34,551 nucleotides of DNA from Tyzzerella sp. (GCA_017472665.1 JAFUOS010000005.1:1-34551); one strand, 5' to 3'; positions 17,090 through 24,949 are shown, counted from the stretch's first letter. Numbers and translations are program-made. The notes: generated by a model not told the origin, from the sequence alone.

Positions 17090-18946
17090 CTATTCCAAAT
17101 CTTTACCAAGTTCACAAGTGTATAGCCACTCAATCTCATCACCCACCGAAACTTTATATTCTCCACAGCCAACCGATGGTTCTTTGTCATTTACCAAATA
17201 CATCCAGCCGGACAAATCCCCATAATCCATCTCATAAATATGATTGATTCCCTCTACATAAATTGCGGTCCCGCTGCCACTCGTTTCAAGATGAATCTTA
17301 TTTTTACCTGCAGCCTCCAGTAAAATATCATATACCGTGTCGCCTTCCTCGATTTCAATCTCTGTCACATCGAGAATAATACCGTCATCAGGGACATATT
17401 CTTCCTCACTTTTTCCTACAATCGTATCACATCGTATCGTCAAAGTCACTTTCCCAATAGCATTATCTTTGGCAGTATCGGCGTTTTTGTAATACTCTTC
17501 TGTTGTCTGAAAATTGGTTGCCAGAACAATAAAAATTGCTACGGCTGCAACCACAAGAATCGCAATGTAATTCTTTAGATTTCTCTTTTTCAAGAAATAT
17601 AAAATCAAACAAATAGCTCCTGCTATGATTGCAATGCCCAAACTAACCCACAATTTGTAATTGGTACTATTTTTTTGTTCTAAAGTAGCATTGTCATTCT
17701 TCCCCGTAACTGAGGTATCATCTGTAGTTGCATTTTTCTTGCCACCTGCTTCAGAAATTTTATCTTCTGTCTGATTATCCGTGACAGTCCCCTCTGAGCC
17801 GTCACTTGAAGCCGCTGCAGAATCTGTATCTGATTCCCCTTTATTCTGATTCGTTGTTGTTTGAGATGAATTGATAACCGAAGCACTATTTTCGCCTGTT
17901 TGGTTTGCAGCAGACTGTCCTCCAGACGATGTTGCTCCAGCAGCGTTTGAGATCGCGGAATTATCTGGTATCTGAAGTCCCGCTGGATTTCTAGCATCCA
18001 ATATATATAATCCACTCTGTCCGTTCTTCATACGCAGATAGGACACCATTGAATAAAACACCTGAACGGTAGCAGTTCCGTTAGAGCCTCCACCTTGTTG
18101 GTGGCAAAATGAACCATCTGATAATTGGTAGAGACTTATCCCATCAAACAAGGTTTTTCCATTCTTTATAAAACGGTTGTCAGTTTCACTATCGATCCCC
18201 AGCGTTGAAAGTGCGACAAGCACCTGCGCAGTACTTTCCAGATTGCCAACACCATAACTTGCATAATCTCCCGTGGCCTGCTGTCGATTAGATAATAATG
18301 TCAAAGCTTTATCGATTGCCGATTTTACCGAGGAATCGCTATGATAATATGGCGCTAGCGCCTGAACTGCCATTGCCGTCGCATCCACATCACTATAGGA
18401 GCCTGTGACAGCCCATCCACCATCGCTTAATTGCAGGGATAATAATTTCTGCTTTACACTAGATAGTGAATAGCTATTACTGCTATACCCATTGTTCAGT
18501 AGATGAAGACCAAATGTCCAACTCATAACCCCTTGTTGTCCGATAGAATCGTTTAACGTATTATATATGTACGAATCCGTACTGCCAGAAGCCACAAGAG
18601 CGAGTGCATATTTCTGACGCGACGACGCGGAATACACTTCATTTTGAGCCAAATAGTTCAAAAGCGCATTTTTATAAGAAGAAAAATCGTAGTTTCCATT
18701 CTGGCTCAAAGCAATTGCATACCATTCTGATGACACGCCTGCATTCTTTGTAATGGAACCATTAATCCATTGTTGAACAGAAGATGCACCAGAACTTTTC
18801 AAGTTATAAGCGACGATACCGTCGATAAAGCTTTGCGCTTCACCGACGGTTCGTGTGTTTTCTTGTGCTGAAACGGGCAATACACCTGTCAGCAGTACAA
18901 ACGCAGCAAGGCAGACAACAACTACCTTTCGCAATTTATTTTTCAT
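17090..18946 (-). CDS. membrane-anchored transcobalamin-like protein (alpha/alpha-barrel repeats + DUF4430)
   Basis: A 618-residue surface protein (numbers from MKNKLRK at 18946; AGGAGA lies upstream and the ATG seven codons earlier has no ribosome site). Residues 1-28 are a signal peptide. Residues about 34-315 are terpenoid-cyclase-like repeats (SLQLSDGGWAVTGSYSDVDA, LYQLSDGSFCHQQGGGSNGT), the fold of the N-terminal domain of intrinsic factor and transcobalamin. A Ser/Thr/Asn/Gln linker (325-428) leads to two membrane helices (431-452, 460-477) joined by KKRNLKN. The C-terminal region (about 497-618) is a DUF4430/transcobalamin-C domain with DLSGWMYLVNDKEPSVGCGE and VSVGDEIEWLYTC. By the positive-inside rule both large domains face outward. 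It is last in the cobalamin-riboswitch ECF operon and overlaps the upstream gene by 11 bp. Corrinoid capture is inferred. Confidence 0.85.
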   Translation of the reverse strand: MKNKLRKVVVVCLAAFVLLTGVLPVSAQENTRTVGEAQSFIDGIVAYNLKSSGASSVQQWINGSITKNAGVSSEWYAIALSQNGNYDFSSYKNALLNYLAQNEVYSASSRQKYALALVASGSTDSYIYNTLNDSIGQQGVMSWTFGLHLLNNGYSSNSYSLSSVKQKLLSLQLSDGGWAVTGSYSDVDATAMAVQALAPYYHSDSSVKSAIDKALTLLSNRQQATGDYASYGVGNLESTAQVLVALSTLGIDSETDNRFIKNGKTLFDGISLYQLSDGSFCHQQGGGSNGTATVQVFYSMVSYLRMKNGQSGLYILDARNPAGLQIPDNSAISNAAGATSSGGQSAANQTGENSASVINSSQTTTNQNKGESDTDSAAASSDGSEGTVTDNQTEDKISEAGGKKNATTDDTSVTGKNDNATLEQKNSTNYKLWVSLGIAIIAGAICLILYFLKKRNLKNYIAILVVAAVAIFIVLATNFQTTEEYYKNADTAKDNAIGKVTLTIRCDTIVGKSEEEYVPDDGIILDVTEIEIEEGDTVYDILLEAAGKNKIHLETSGSGTAIYVEGINHIYEMDYGDLSGWMYLVNDKEPSVGCGEYKVSVGDEIEWLYTCELGKDLE

Positions 18947-19856
18947 AGGATTTCTTTCTCCTGTCATTTAGAACAATGATACCAGAAAAAGCAACTGTCA
19001 TAAGAATCATGAACAGATACATATTTGTGCTGTCTCCCGTCTTAGGAGAACTTGTATTAGTATTTGTATTGACATTTGTATCTGTATTTATATTATTATT
19101 GGTATTTGCATTAGCATTCTGGTTGTTATCGGTGTTTGTGTTATTTGCTGCTGAAACGGTTGCCAAACAAACTGGTGGAACAAGAATCTGTGTATCAGAA
19201 ACCGCACTGATTACATGGTTTCCGCCATCTGCAATTTGGATAGTTGCTTTACCTTCAGCATCTGTTTTTACAGTAGTTTTAACACCATCTACAGTGATTG
19301 TTGCATCTGCGACAGCTACAACAATTGGCGCCCAATTATTATCAGCATCATAACCATTTGCTTTAAGTGTCAAAGAAATATCCTTTCCTGCATCAGTCGA
19401 AAAGCTATTAACATCAAAATAGCAATAAGTATCAGAATAGTATTCACCATCTGAATATACAAATGCATTGATATAATCGCCTTCCTTAACTGGGTCTGCA
19501 AGACTCCAAGCAGATGCATTGTTTACATAATAGCCAAAGTTTCCGCTTGCATCTCCCCAAAGTTTTCCTAAAGAGAGACCATAATCTACATGCATATAAG
19601 ACTGATATCCTGCAGCAGCACCGCCTTCATATTTTGCCTCATGCGCCGCATAAAGAGCTTCATCAATATTTAATTCTCCATCCTTATTGATATCTTGAAC
19701 CACAATCTTTTCCTGTGTCAGTGCCAACTTTCCATCCTTATCGGAAATAGTCACATACACATTTGCAGATAACGTTCCCTCCTCTGCAAATACCGTCAGG
19801 TTAAAACACCCAATCAGCATAATCGTCGTCATTACGACAGTAAGTAATTTTTTCAT
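18936..19856 (-). CDS. surface protein with EF-hand-like loop, Asn/Thr linker and SPKTG sorting signal
   Basis: A 306-residue exported protein with a signal peptide (1-24, cut after VFA). Residues 30-145 include an EF-hand/dockerin-like loop DINKDGELNIDEAL (55-68) and WGDASGNFGYYVNNASAWSL (100-119), whose GYYVNN...VKEGDYI layout recalls the DUF4430 motif of the next gene. Residues 150-232 form a second beta domain (TITVDGVKTTVKTDAEGKAT). Residues 237-268 are nearly pure Asn/Thr. The C-terminus is a sortase-type signal: SPKTGD (270-275), a hydrophobic helix and DRRKKSYEK. It is probably anchored to peptidoglycan and, given the operon, helps bind or hand over a corrinoid; that role is inferred. 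Confidence 0.85.
   Translation of the reverse strand: MKKLLTVVMTTIMLIGCFNLTVFAEEGTLSANVYVTISDKDGKLALTQEKIVVQDINKDGELNIDEALYAAHEAKYEGGAAAGYQSYMHVDYGLSLGKLWGDASGNFGYYVNNASAWSLADPVKEGDYINAFVYSDGEYYSDTYCYFDVNSFSTDAGKDISLTLKANGYDADNNWAPIVVAVADATITVDGVKTTVKTDAEGKATIQIADGGNHVISAVSDTQILVPPVCLATVSAANNTNTDNNQNANANTNNNINTDTNVNTNTNTSSPKTGDSTNMYLFMILMTVAFSGIIVLNDRRKKSYEK
19050..19150. repeat. degenerate hexanucleotide tandem repeat coding an Asn/Thr linker
   Basis: The plus strand shows repeated TTTGTA/TTTGCA-like units (gtatttgtattgacatttgt and following), coding the stretch NTNNNINTDTNVNTNTNT on the minus strand. Degenerate short repeats of this kind can vary in copy number between strains, changing the distance between the protein and the wall. 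Confidence 0.6.
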
Positions 19857-19918
19857 TTCAAAATTCCCCTTTCATAAAAAATAATATTTATCAAAACAGG
19901 GCTTCCCCTGATTTTGAA

Positions 19919-20470
19919 CTAAAAATGTTCGTCCTTTACAACAAATAAGCCATATTTCTTTTTCAGCCGCTCCAACTTTTCGCCAATTGGCTTCGCCAAA
20001 AGTGCTAAGAATATCACATTAGAAACAGCGTATTCTACAGTAACTGGAAGTGACGTAACGACAGTAGCAATATAGCGGGATAACCGAAAGGTATTATCCG
20101 CCCAAAGAGTTGCCCACACATCCATTGTCATAGAATAAAAAACTCCAGCAAATGCACCAAAAATGCAAAGCACAAATTTATTCTCCCGCAGCGGTTTTGC
20201 AAATAGCCCCGCAAGGAAACCTAACATCCCCCAAGCAAGCATCTGAAATGGCGTCCACGGGCCTTGTCCGAAATAAAAGTTGGAAACGACTGCAGATAAT
20301 GAACCGACTACAAATCCTGCTTTCTTCCCTAACCAAATGGCAACAATCACTGTGATTGCAGTAACTGGCTTGAATCCAGGAAACCACGCAAAGATAAATC
20401 TGCCAGCGGCGGATATTGCAATTAATACTGCAAGTATTGCTAGTTCCTTTGAAAAACTTTTCCTATTCAT
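19919..20470 (-). CDS. ECF transporter S component, probable corrinoid type
   Basis: A 183-residue integral membrane protein with about six helices (ELAILAVLIAISAAGRFIFA, AITVIVAIWLGKKAGFVVGS, PFQMLAWGMLGFLAGLFAKP and others), the size and pattern of ECF substrate-binding subunits. S components bind one vitamin and dock on the EcfA-EcfT module. I chose the ATG at 20470, which overlaps the ATPase stop codon as ATGAATAG. The cobalamin riboswitch upstream and the transcobalamin-like genes downstream suggest a corrinoid or its precursor as substrate. From memory it fits the CbrT-like group; the ligand cannot be proven from sequence. Confidence 0.87.
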   Translation of the reverse strand: MNRKSFSKELAILAVLIAISAAGRFIFAWFPGFKPVTAITVIVAIWLGKKAGFVVGSLSAVVSNFYFGQGPWTPFQMLAWGMLGFLAGLFAKPLRENKFVLCIFGAFAGVFYSMTMDVWATLWADNTFRLSRYIATVVTSLPVTVEYAVSNVIFLALLAKPIGEKLERLKKKYGLFVVKDEHF

Positions 20471-22109
20471 TTGCACGCCCTGCCTTTCTTCCATTCATTC
20501 GGCACAGTTCTGCTACTTCTTCGCACAAAATCGCATTTTGGAAATATCCTCTGGAAATGCGATTAGCAGCAGTCGTATAGAAACTATTTTCGGTGAAGAA
20601 ATTTGTTGGTGTATCGGTAGATACCAATTCTCCGTCGAAGAACATTCCACACCTGTCAGCTTCCGAGGCAGCAAATTCTACATCATGCGTAACCGTGATT
20701 ATGGTAATTCCTTCCTCTTTCAGCTCCTTCATGATTGCCGAAAGAGTTCGTTTCGAATATGCATCAATGCCTTTCGTAGGTTCATCCAAAAGTAAAATTT
20801 GAGGCTGAAGCAATAATATCTTCGCAAGTGCCGCTTTTTGCTGTTCACCGCCACTCAAATCATAGGGATGCATCTGAAGCAAATGTTCAATGCCTAATCT
20901 CCCCACAACATTAGCGATTTTGTCTTCACTTTCTGTTGGCGTGTATTTCATAATTCGGCAAGCTTCTCCTAGATCTTCTTCTACCGTTTTCTCAAGAAAT
21001 ACTGTTTGTGGATTTTGAGGCAAAAATGCGACTTTCCCTTTTGTCAAAATCTTACCCCGGTACGCTTTCAGAAGACCTGCAATGACTCCCAACGTTGTTG
21101 TTTTACCAGTTCCGTTACCGCCTAACATACAGAAATGTTCGCCTTTATAAACCTGCAGCGAAACACCTTTCATAACATCTGGCAGTTCTCGTTCATAGCG
21201 GAACCACACTTCTTTTAACTCAACGGTTTTTTCATCACAATGCCTATACGGCTTTGCTGTAACTGTATCTATGTCATCTTTGTAATTTTCTATCACATAA
21301 TCTCTTCCTTCGCGAACAGTAATTGGACAATCCCCCTCTTCTTGGAGCAGTCCAAAAATACGCATAGCAGCAGGCAGACCTGCAAGCATAGGGTGCGAGG
21401 GATAGGCTTTAAAATATGTACCAATATTCTTCGGATGGTCATCACAAATCAGTCTGCCTTCTTCCAGCACCAACACCCGATCCGCAATCGGAAAAACATC
21501 TTCCAATCGATGTTCCACCAGCAAAATGGTAAGTCCTAATTCCCGGTTAAGTTTTTGCAACGTACCTATAAAGTTCATAGCCGCAATGGGGTCGAGTTGT
21601 GCTGTAGGCTCATCCAGCAATAATATTTTCGGCTGCATTGCCATAACAGAAGCAAGGTTCAGAAGTTGTTTCTGACCGCCAGATAGTTCTGTGGTCTTTT
21701 TATGAAACCATTCTTCAATACCGAAATAGCTTGCCATTTCTGCAACTCTACGCCTGATGACCTGTGTATCAAAGCCAAGACTTTCCAGACCAAAGGCTAA
21801 TTCGTGCCATACGGTATCTGTTACAATCTGACTTTCAGGGTTTTGTAAAACAAATCCGATATTTGACGCAGCAGCACGCTCATCGACTTGCGATAAGGAA
21901 ACCCCATCATATAAAATATCGCCGCTTTTCTCACCATATGGTGAAAGCTCCCTTTTTAGGAGTTGCAGCAACGTAGATTTGCCACAACCGGATTCACCAC
22001 AGATTACCGCAAATTCTCCAGCTTTTAGGGAAAGACTTATACTATCTAGTGCACTTTTCTCTGCATCAGGATATCGAAAAGTTAAATTTTTGATCTGTAA
22101 TATTTCCAC
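20463..22109 (-). CDS. ECF transporter ATPase, two fused ABC domains
   Basis: A 548-residue protein with two complete ABC ATPase domains, equivalent to EcfA and EcfA' joined in one chain. The first has Walker A GESGCGKST (38-46), signature LSGGQKQ (142-148) and Walker B ILLLDEPTAQLD. The second has GGNGTGKTT (330-338), LSGGEQQ (418-424) and ILLLDEPTKGID. It powers the S and T subunits. The start is GTG at 22109 with AGGAGGG 6 bp upstream, and it overlaps the EcfT gene by 28 bp. The dedicated arrangement suggests a transporter that does not share the housekeeping ECF module. Confidence 0.95.
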   Translation of the reverse strand: MEILQIKNLTFRYPDAEKSALDSISLSLKAGEFAVICGESGCGKSTLLQLLKRELSPYGEKSGDILYDGVSLSQVDERAAASNIGFVLQNPESQIVTDTVWHELAFGLESLGFDTQVIRRRVAEMASYFGIEEWFHKKTTELSGGQKQLLNLASVMAMQPKILLLDEPTAQLDPIAAMNFIGTLQKLNRELGLTILLVEHRLEDVFPIADRVLVLEEGRLICDDHPKNIGTYFKAYPSHPMLAGLPAAMRIFGLLQEEGDCPITVREGRDYVIENYKDDIDTVTAKPYRHCDEKTVELKEVWFRYERELPDVMKGVSLQVYKGEHFCMLGGNGTGKTTTLGVIAGLLKAYRGKILTKGKVAFLPQNPQTVFLEKTVEEDLGEACRIMKYTPTESEDKIANVVGRLGIEHLLQMHPYDLSGGEQQKAALAKILLLQPQILLLDEPTKGIDAYSKRTLSAIMKELKEEGITIITVTHDVEFAASEADRCGMFFDGELVSTDTPTNFFTENSFYTTAANRISRGYFQNAILCEEVAELCRMNGRKAGRANE

Positions 22110-22963
22110 TGTAAGCCCTCCTTTACTTCAAGAATAAACGGCAACAGAACAAGAACTGCAAAAGTAATCATTGCCAAAAAATTATATATGGTCATTGTTG
22201 TTGCTGAAATCGTTGGATAGAAGGAAAAATCTAACTGTCCGGTTGCCATTACCATGACTATGATCGCATCCATAGCCATAATCGCTGCCATAAGCAGTGC
22301 GTCTGATTTGCGGAATGTAAATATCGAGTAGTGACTTCTGCCTTTTAATCCATAACCACGTGCTTTCATGGATGAGCCGGTATCAATTGCATTTTCCAAA
22401 GCCCATGTAATCAGAGCGGAATATACTCTCATACTGCCTCTCAATTTGTCCGTCCATGCTTCCGATGCAAACAAGCCCATGGCTTTTTGTGATTGTCGTA
22501 TTCTCGCCGCCTGGATTTTTAATAATGGTATAAATCGCAAAGCCGAGGAAAGCAGCAAAGAAATTTTTGGCGAGATTTTTCCAAATAAGAATAAAAGCTT
22601 GTCCTCAGTCATGATTTTGTTGAAGCATTTGAACCAGTACATTACCGCAACCAGCATAATTGCAATATCTACACCATATAAAAGCGCTTCCAAAGTAATC
22701 GGATTACCATTTAAAAAGAATAGCGGCGTAACGCCGTCATGCGAAAATAACGGATTTGTAAGTGTAATTATCACAATCAAAACTAAGTAAAAGCGGAACT
22801 CTTTCAAAAAATGAATGCCTTTTTCTGTTTTCGTGTAGAATAGAATCCCACCGAGCAAAGCAACAAATAGCAATATCGGATTAGCAGTAAACATTGTAAT
22901 AACCAACACCGACACAAAATATAATGCAGAAACTACTGGATGCAGGTTGGAAAAGTTAATCAT
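22082..22963 (-). CDS. ECF transporter transmembrane protein EcfT
   Basis: A 293-residue EcfT with five to six hydrophobic segments (FVSVLVITMFTANPILLFVA, FYLVLIVIITLTNPLFS, ATTMTIYNFLAMITFAVLVL). The coupling-helix ARG motif is visible in GSSMKARGYGLKGRSHYSIF (near residue 205), which contacts the ATPase grooves. The start codon overlaps the stop of the upstream small ORF as ATGA. It joins the double ATPase with the S component. Confidence 0.95.
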   Translation of the reverse strand: MINFSNLHPVVSALYFVSVLVITMFTANPILLFVALLGGILFYTKTEKGIHFLKEFRFYLVLIVIITLTNPLFSHDGVTPLFFLNGNPITLEALLYGVDIAIMLVAVMYWFKCFNKIMTEDKLLFLFGKISPKISLLLSSALRFIPLLKIQAARIRQSQKAMGLFASEAWTDKLRGSMRVYSALITWALENAIDTGSSMKARGYGLKGRSHYSIFTFRKSDALLMAAIMAMDAIIVMVMATGQLDFSFYPTISATTMTIYNFLAMITFAVLVLLPFILEVKEGLQWKYYRSKI

Positions 22964-23247
22964 TTGTTTCCTCCCTTTTGCGTTCTACTTTTTTCCTGCT
23001 TTTGTAATGCATGAATGCGTTGTGCCTTTGCCTTGCCAGATTTTCTTTTCTTTTTTGTATTTTTCAGCGCGGGCCTGGCTTCCTTCAATCCAGCCGCCTC
23101 CAACGCTCTTGGCCATGGGCCAAGAAATGCTTTGATACGCGAACGTGTAACCTCATCAAAATCATCTTTATGTGGCAAACGCCCAAGTTCTTTTTCTTTT
23201 TGCAGCAGTTGCTCTACTGCCCATTCTTTCTTATCTTCTGGTGTCAC
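22960..23247 (-). CDS. small basic protein resembling a homing-endonuclease-associated repeat
   Basis: About 95 residues, strongly basic at the C-terminus (NTKKKRKSGKAKAQRIHALQ). The N-terminal half reads KEWAVEQLLQKEKELGRLPH then IKAFLGPWPRALEAAGLKEA, which is like the HNH-associated DNA-binding repeat (LGR-P...FG-W--AL-AAGL). No nuclease domain is present, so it would be a nucleic-acid-binding protein only. The likely start is the GTG at 23247, 7-8 bp after AGGAGGT; an ATG at 23253 is too close to that site. It is first in the cobalamin-riboswitch operon and overlaps EcfT by 4 bp, so it is co-regulated with B12 uptake. Function unknown. Confidence 0.75.
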   Translation of the reverse strand: MTPEDKKEWAVEQLLQKEKELGRLPHKDDFDEVTRSRIKAFLGPWPRALEAAGLKEARPALKNTKKKRKSGKAKAQRIHALQKQEKSRTQKGGNK

Positions 23248-23289
23248 ATCCATACCTCCTGCCAAGAATTATTTTTAAGCGTAAAAAAA

Positions 23290-23319
23290 TACTCTCTCAA
23301 CCGTTAGGTCAAAAGAGTA
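23290..23319 (-). terminator. second terminator in the cobalamin-riboswitch leader
   Basis: TACTCTTTTGACC pairs with GGTTGAGAGAGTA on the minus strand (with G-T pairs), followed by seven T. It lies about 40 bp upstream of the first gene's start, so transcription must also pass this point to reach the transporter. Confidence 0.75.
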
Positions 23320-23374
23320 CAACTGATTCATACAACATATACTAAAAGAAGCCTTGAGCTGTTTGCAAAAAATA

Positions 23375-23427
23375 AAGAGTGCAAACCCCAAAGCCGACAG
23401 TATCGGCAATAAATCGGTTGCACTCTT
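23375..23427 (-). terminator. riboswitch expression-platform terminator
   Basis: On the minus strand AAGAGTGCAACC pairs with GGTTTGCACTCTT, enclosing a second small hairpin (GCCGA/TCGGC), and is followed by TATTTTTTG. It begins about 30 bp after the aptamer and is the likely ligand-controlled terminator. Confidence 0.8.
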
Positions 23428-23454
23428 CTCACCAAAGTTTGTGTTAAACCTAAA

Positions 23455-23656
23455 AAGATACGGCAGGTCTCCTGACTTATGATATGGTGACGTCTGTCAC
23501 CATAGAACATTCCTTCTCAAAGCACCAGCATTTCTACAAAATGCTTCAATGGAATCCAAGTTCTTCTCTCTCAAATACAGTAATGGCGGTTGTTCCGGAC
23601 TCAAACCGGATTCCCTTTTACATCTACTAAGCTAACAACTTTTCAAACCGTATCTT
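23455..23656 (-). ncRNA. cobalamin (adenosylcobalamin-type) riboswitch
   Basis: The minus strand has P1 arms AAGATACGG (23648-23656) and CCGTATCTT (23455-23463). Inside are the conserved pieces GGGAATCCGGTTTGAGTCCG, CCGCCATTACTGT and the strongly conserved 3' block AGTCAGGAGACCTGCC. The large extra hairpin GGTGACAGACGTCACC lies just before that block. Corrinoid binding would favour termination and shut the ECF operon. Confidence 0.95.
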
Positions 23657-23680
23657 CTCATATTCCTGTTTATTTTCAAT

Positions 23681-23708
23681 ATTATACTATATTTTTATTG
23701 GAATGCAA
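23681..23708 (-). promoter_or_regulatory. promoter of the B12 uptake operon
   Basis: TTGCAT (23703-23708) and TATAAT (23681-23686), 16 bp apart on the minus strand, about 25 bp before the aptamer. Confidence 0.7.
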
Positions 23709-23730
23709 TAACGAAAAATAAAAAATTATC

Positions 23731-24576
23731 CTATTCTTCTGTAATTTCATTCTCAAATTGTTCCACTGATTCAGCTTTTGCTGCCAATCTACACCATTTT
23801 CTTAAAGTATCTGAATTTTTCTCTTGCATAATCTTCATCTGCAGATTTTCAGGCACAGCTCCCAACTCTTCTAGCAGTTCAATAATCATTTGGCTACGTT
23901 CTTCCATACGTTCATCCTTCAATAATTCCTGAAATGTCATATACCTTGCCCCCATTTCACGGCTTTCCTTCACTTTTCTCACAGAAGACTGAAGCCTTCG
24001 GATAAAATCATCCTCAAAGTCCTTATCACTGTCAGAAAGCGGCGCCTCTACAAATTTTAAAAAGCGAACTAACTCTGGCGGTACTTCATTTACATTGGTG
24101 CCCTTTGTACTGAGAAAAACTGTATGTGCTCCATCTTCCATGGAAAGTTCTGGCTCTTCTTCACATATCTTCTGCTGAGTATATCGGTATTTTCCTTTTC
24201 CAAATGGATCATAATCACAAATAAAAATGACATATGTGTCTGGCAAATCCTCATATGGCAATCCGCTTAACAATATCTCCATATCAAGCTGGCCATGGTA
24301 ATACCTTGCTCTCTTTTTTACTGCTGGTTTTCGTAGCACCTGCATTTCCACATCGTAATGTGTATTGTTTTCATCTTTGGCGTAGACATCCAGGCGAACG
24401 CCTTTGTATTCCGGATTATAAACAATGCTCTTTTCCTTGCTGACTTCCACACGCTCAATCTCAACGCCCAAACTGCGTTCTAAGATTCCTTTACAATTTT
24501 CTGGATCCAGCATCACCGCACCAAACATAAAGTTATCCTTAAATGTTAGTTCCTGTAAACTTTTCTTTTGTTTCAT
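23731..24576 (-). CDS. Rpn/PD-(D/E)XK nuclease family protein
   Basis: A 281-residue protein of the Rpn/transposase_31-like nuclease family. It opens with LTFKDNFMFGAVMLDPENCK and shows the catalytic PD-(D/E)XK elements GVRLDVYAKDENNTHYDVEM followed by Q, then RARYYHGQLDMEIL and TYVIFICDYDPFGKGKYRY. The C-terminal third is charged and helical (MTFQELLKDERMEERSQMII). Related E. coli Rpn proteins are DNA endonucleases that promote RecA-independent recombination, and some act in phage defence. A promoter-like TTGCTA-N16-TATGAT lies just upstream of the start. It stands alone between two operons. Confidence 0.88.
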   Translation of the reverse strand: MKQKKSLQELTFKDNFMFGAVMLDPENCKGILERSLGVEIERVEVSKEKSIVYNPEYKGVRLDVYAKDENNTHYDVEMQVLRKPAVKKRARYYHGQLDMEILLSGLPYEDLPDTYVIFICDYDPFGKGKYRYTQQKICEEEPELSMEDGAHTVFLSTKGTNVNEVPPELVRFLKFVEAPLSDSDKDFEDDFIRRLQSSVRKVKESREMGARYMTFQELLKDERMEERSQMIIELLEELGAVPENLQMKIMQEKNSDTLRKWCRLAAKAESVEQFENEITEE

Positions 24577-24842
24577 ATTGTTTCTCCTTTCATCCTATCA
24601 TAATTCGCAATTCTGTGGTAGCAAAAAACATAAAAATGTATAGTTTTTCACACAATCATAGGCAATTAACCTCCGTTCTTTATTTTTCATCAATTTTGAG
24701 ATTCTTCGACTGAATCGTCTTGAAAATCAGATACGCTTCAAAAACGTTCTTGCGACACCTTGAATGATTTGATACAAATCGTGTCTTGTTTTGATGTATA
24801 GATATACTAGCATAGATATCCCTCGACTTACAACCCTAAAAA

Positions 24843-24892
24843 TGTGGATAACCTCGACAAAAATGTGCATAAGCAGAAAAGAGTGTGGATAA
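24843..24892 (-). promoter_or_regulatory. array of three DnaA boxes at 20-21 bp spacing
   Basis: On the minus strand TTATCCACA lies at 24843-24851, TTATGCACA at 24864-24872 and TTATCCACA at 24884-24892. All three fit the TTATNCACA consensus, share one orientation and are 21 and 20 bp apart (two helical turns). A near match, ATATCCACA, is on the plus strand at 24902-24910. The array could bind DnaA; whether it acts in initiation, titration or transcription is not visible. Confidence 0.55.
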
Positions 24893-24914
24893 CTCGCCGA
24901 GATATCCACACTCT
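24880..24914 (-). terminator. intrinsic terminator of the ABC transporter operon
   Basis: AGAGTGTGGATA/TATCCACACTCT, a perfect 12-bp stem with an 11-base loop, followed by TTTCTGC on the minus strand, 36 bp after the permease stop codon. Its arms contain DnaA-box-like sequence. Confidence 0.75.
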
Positions 24915-24949
24915 TCCCACATTTATAAATCATTGGTCCATAAAACAAC

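Larger units (their letters stand above)
24577..24949. other. intergenic region with DnaA-box cluster
   Basis: 373 bp without a credible gene. The left part holds the Rpn promoter (about 24590-24620). The right part holds three exact DnaA-box matches and the terminator of the ABC permease. The 77-codon frame at 24727-24960 is not accepted because it runs through these elements and has no ribosome site. Confidence 0.6.

Noticed and set aside
16993-17190. 65-codon frame overlapping the DUF4430 gene end
   Set aside because: Only its C-terminal part resembles DUF4143; the rest is the shadow of the DUF4430 gene, so it is treated as part of the pseudogene.
22960-23265. Longer start (TTG at 23265) for the small basic protein
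   Set aside because: The AGGAGGT site lies inside that extension; the GTG at 23247 is correctly spaced from it.
23328-23510. 60-codon minus-strand frame
   Set aside because: It lies inside the cobalamin riboswitch and its terminator, so it is RNA structure rather than a gene.
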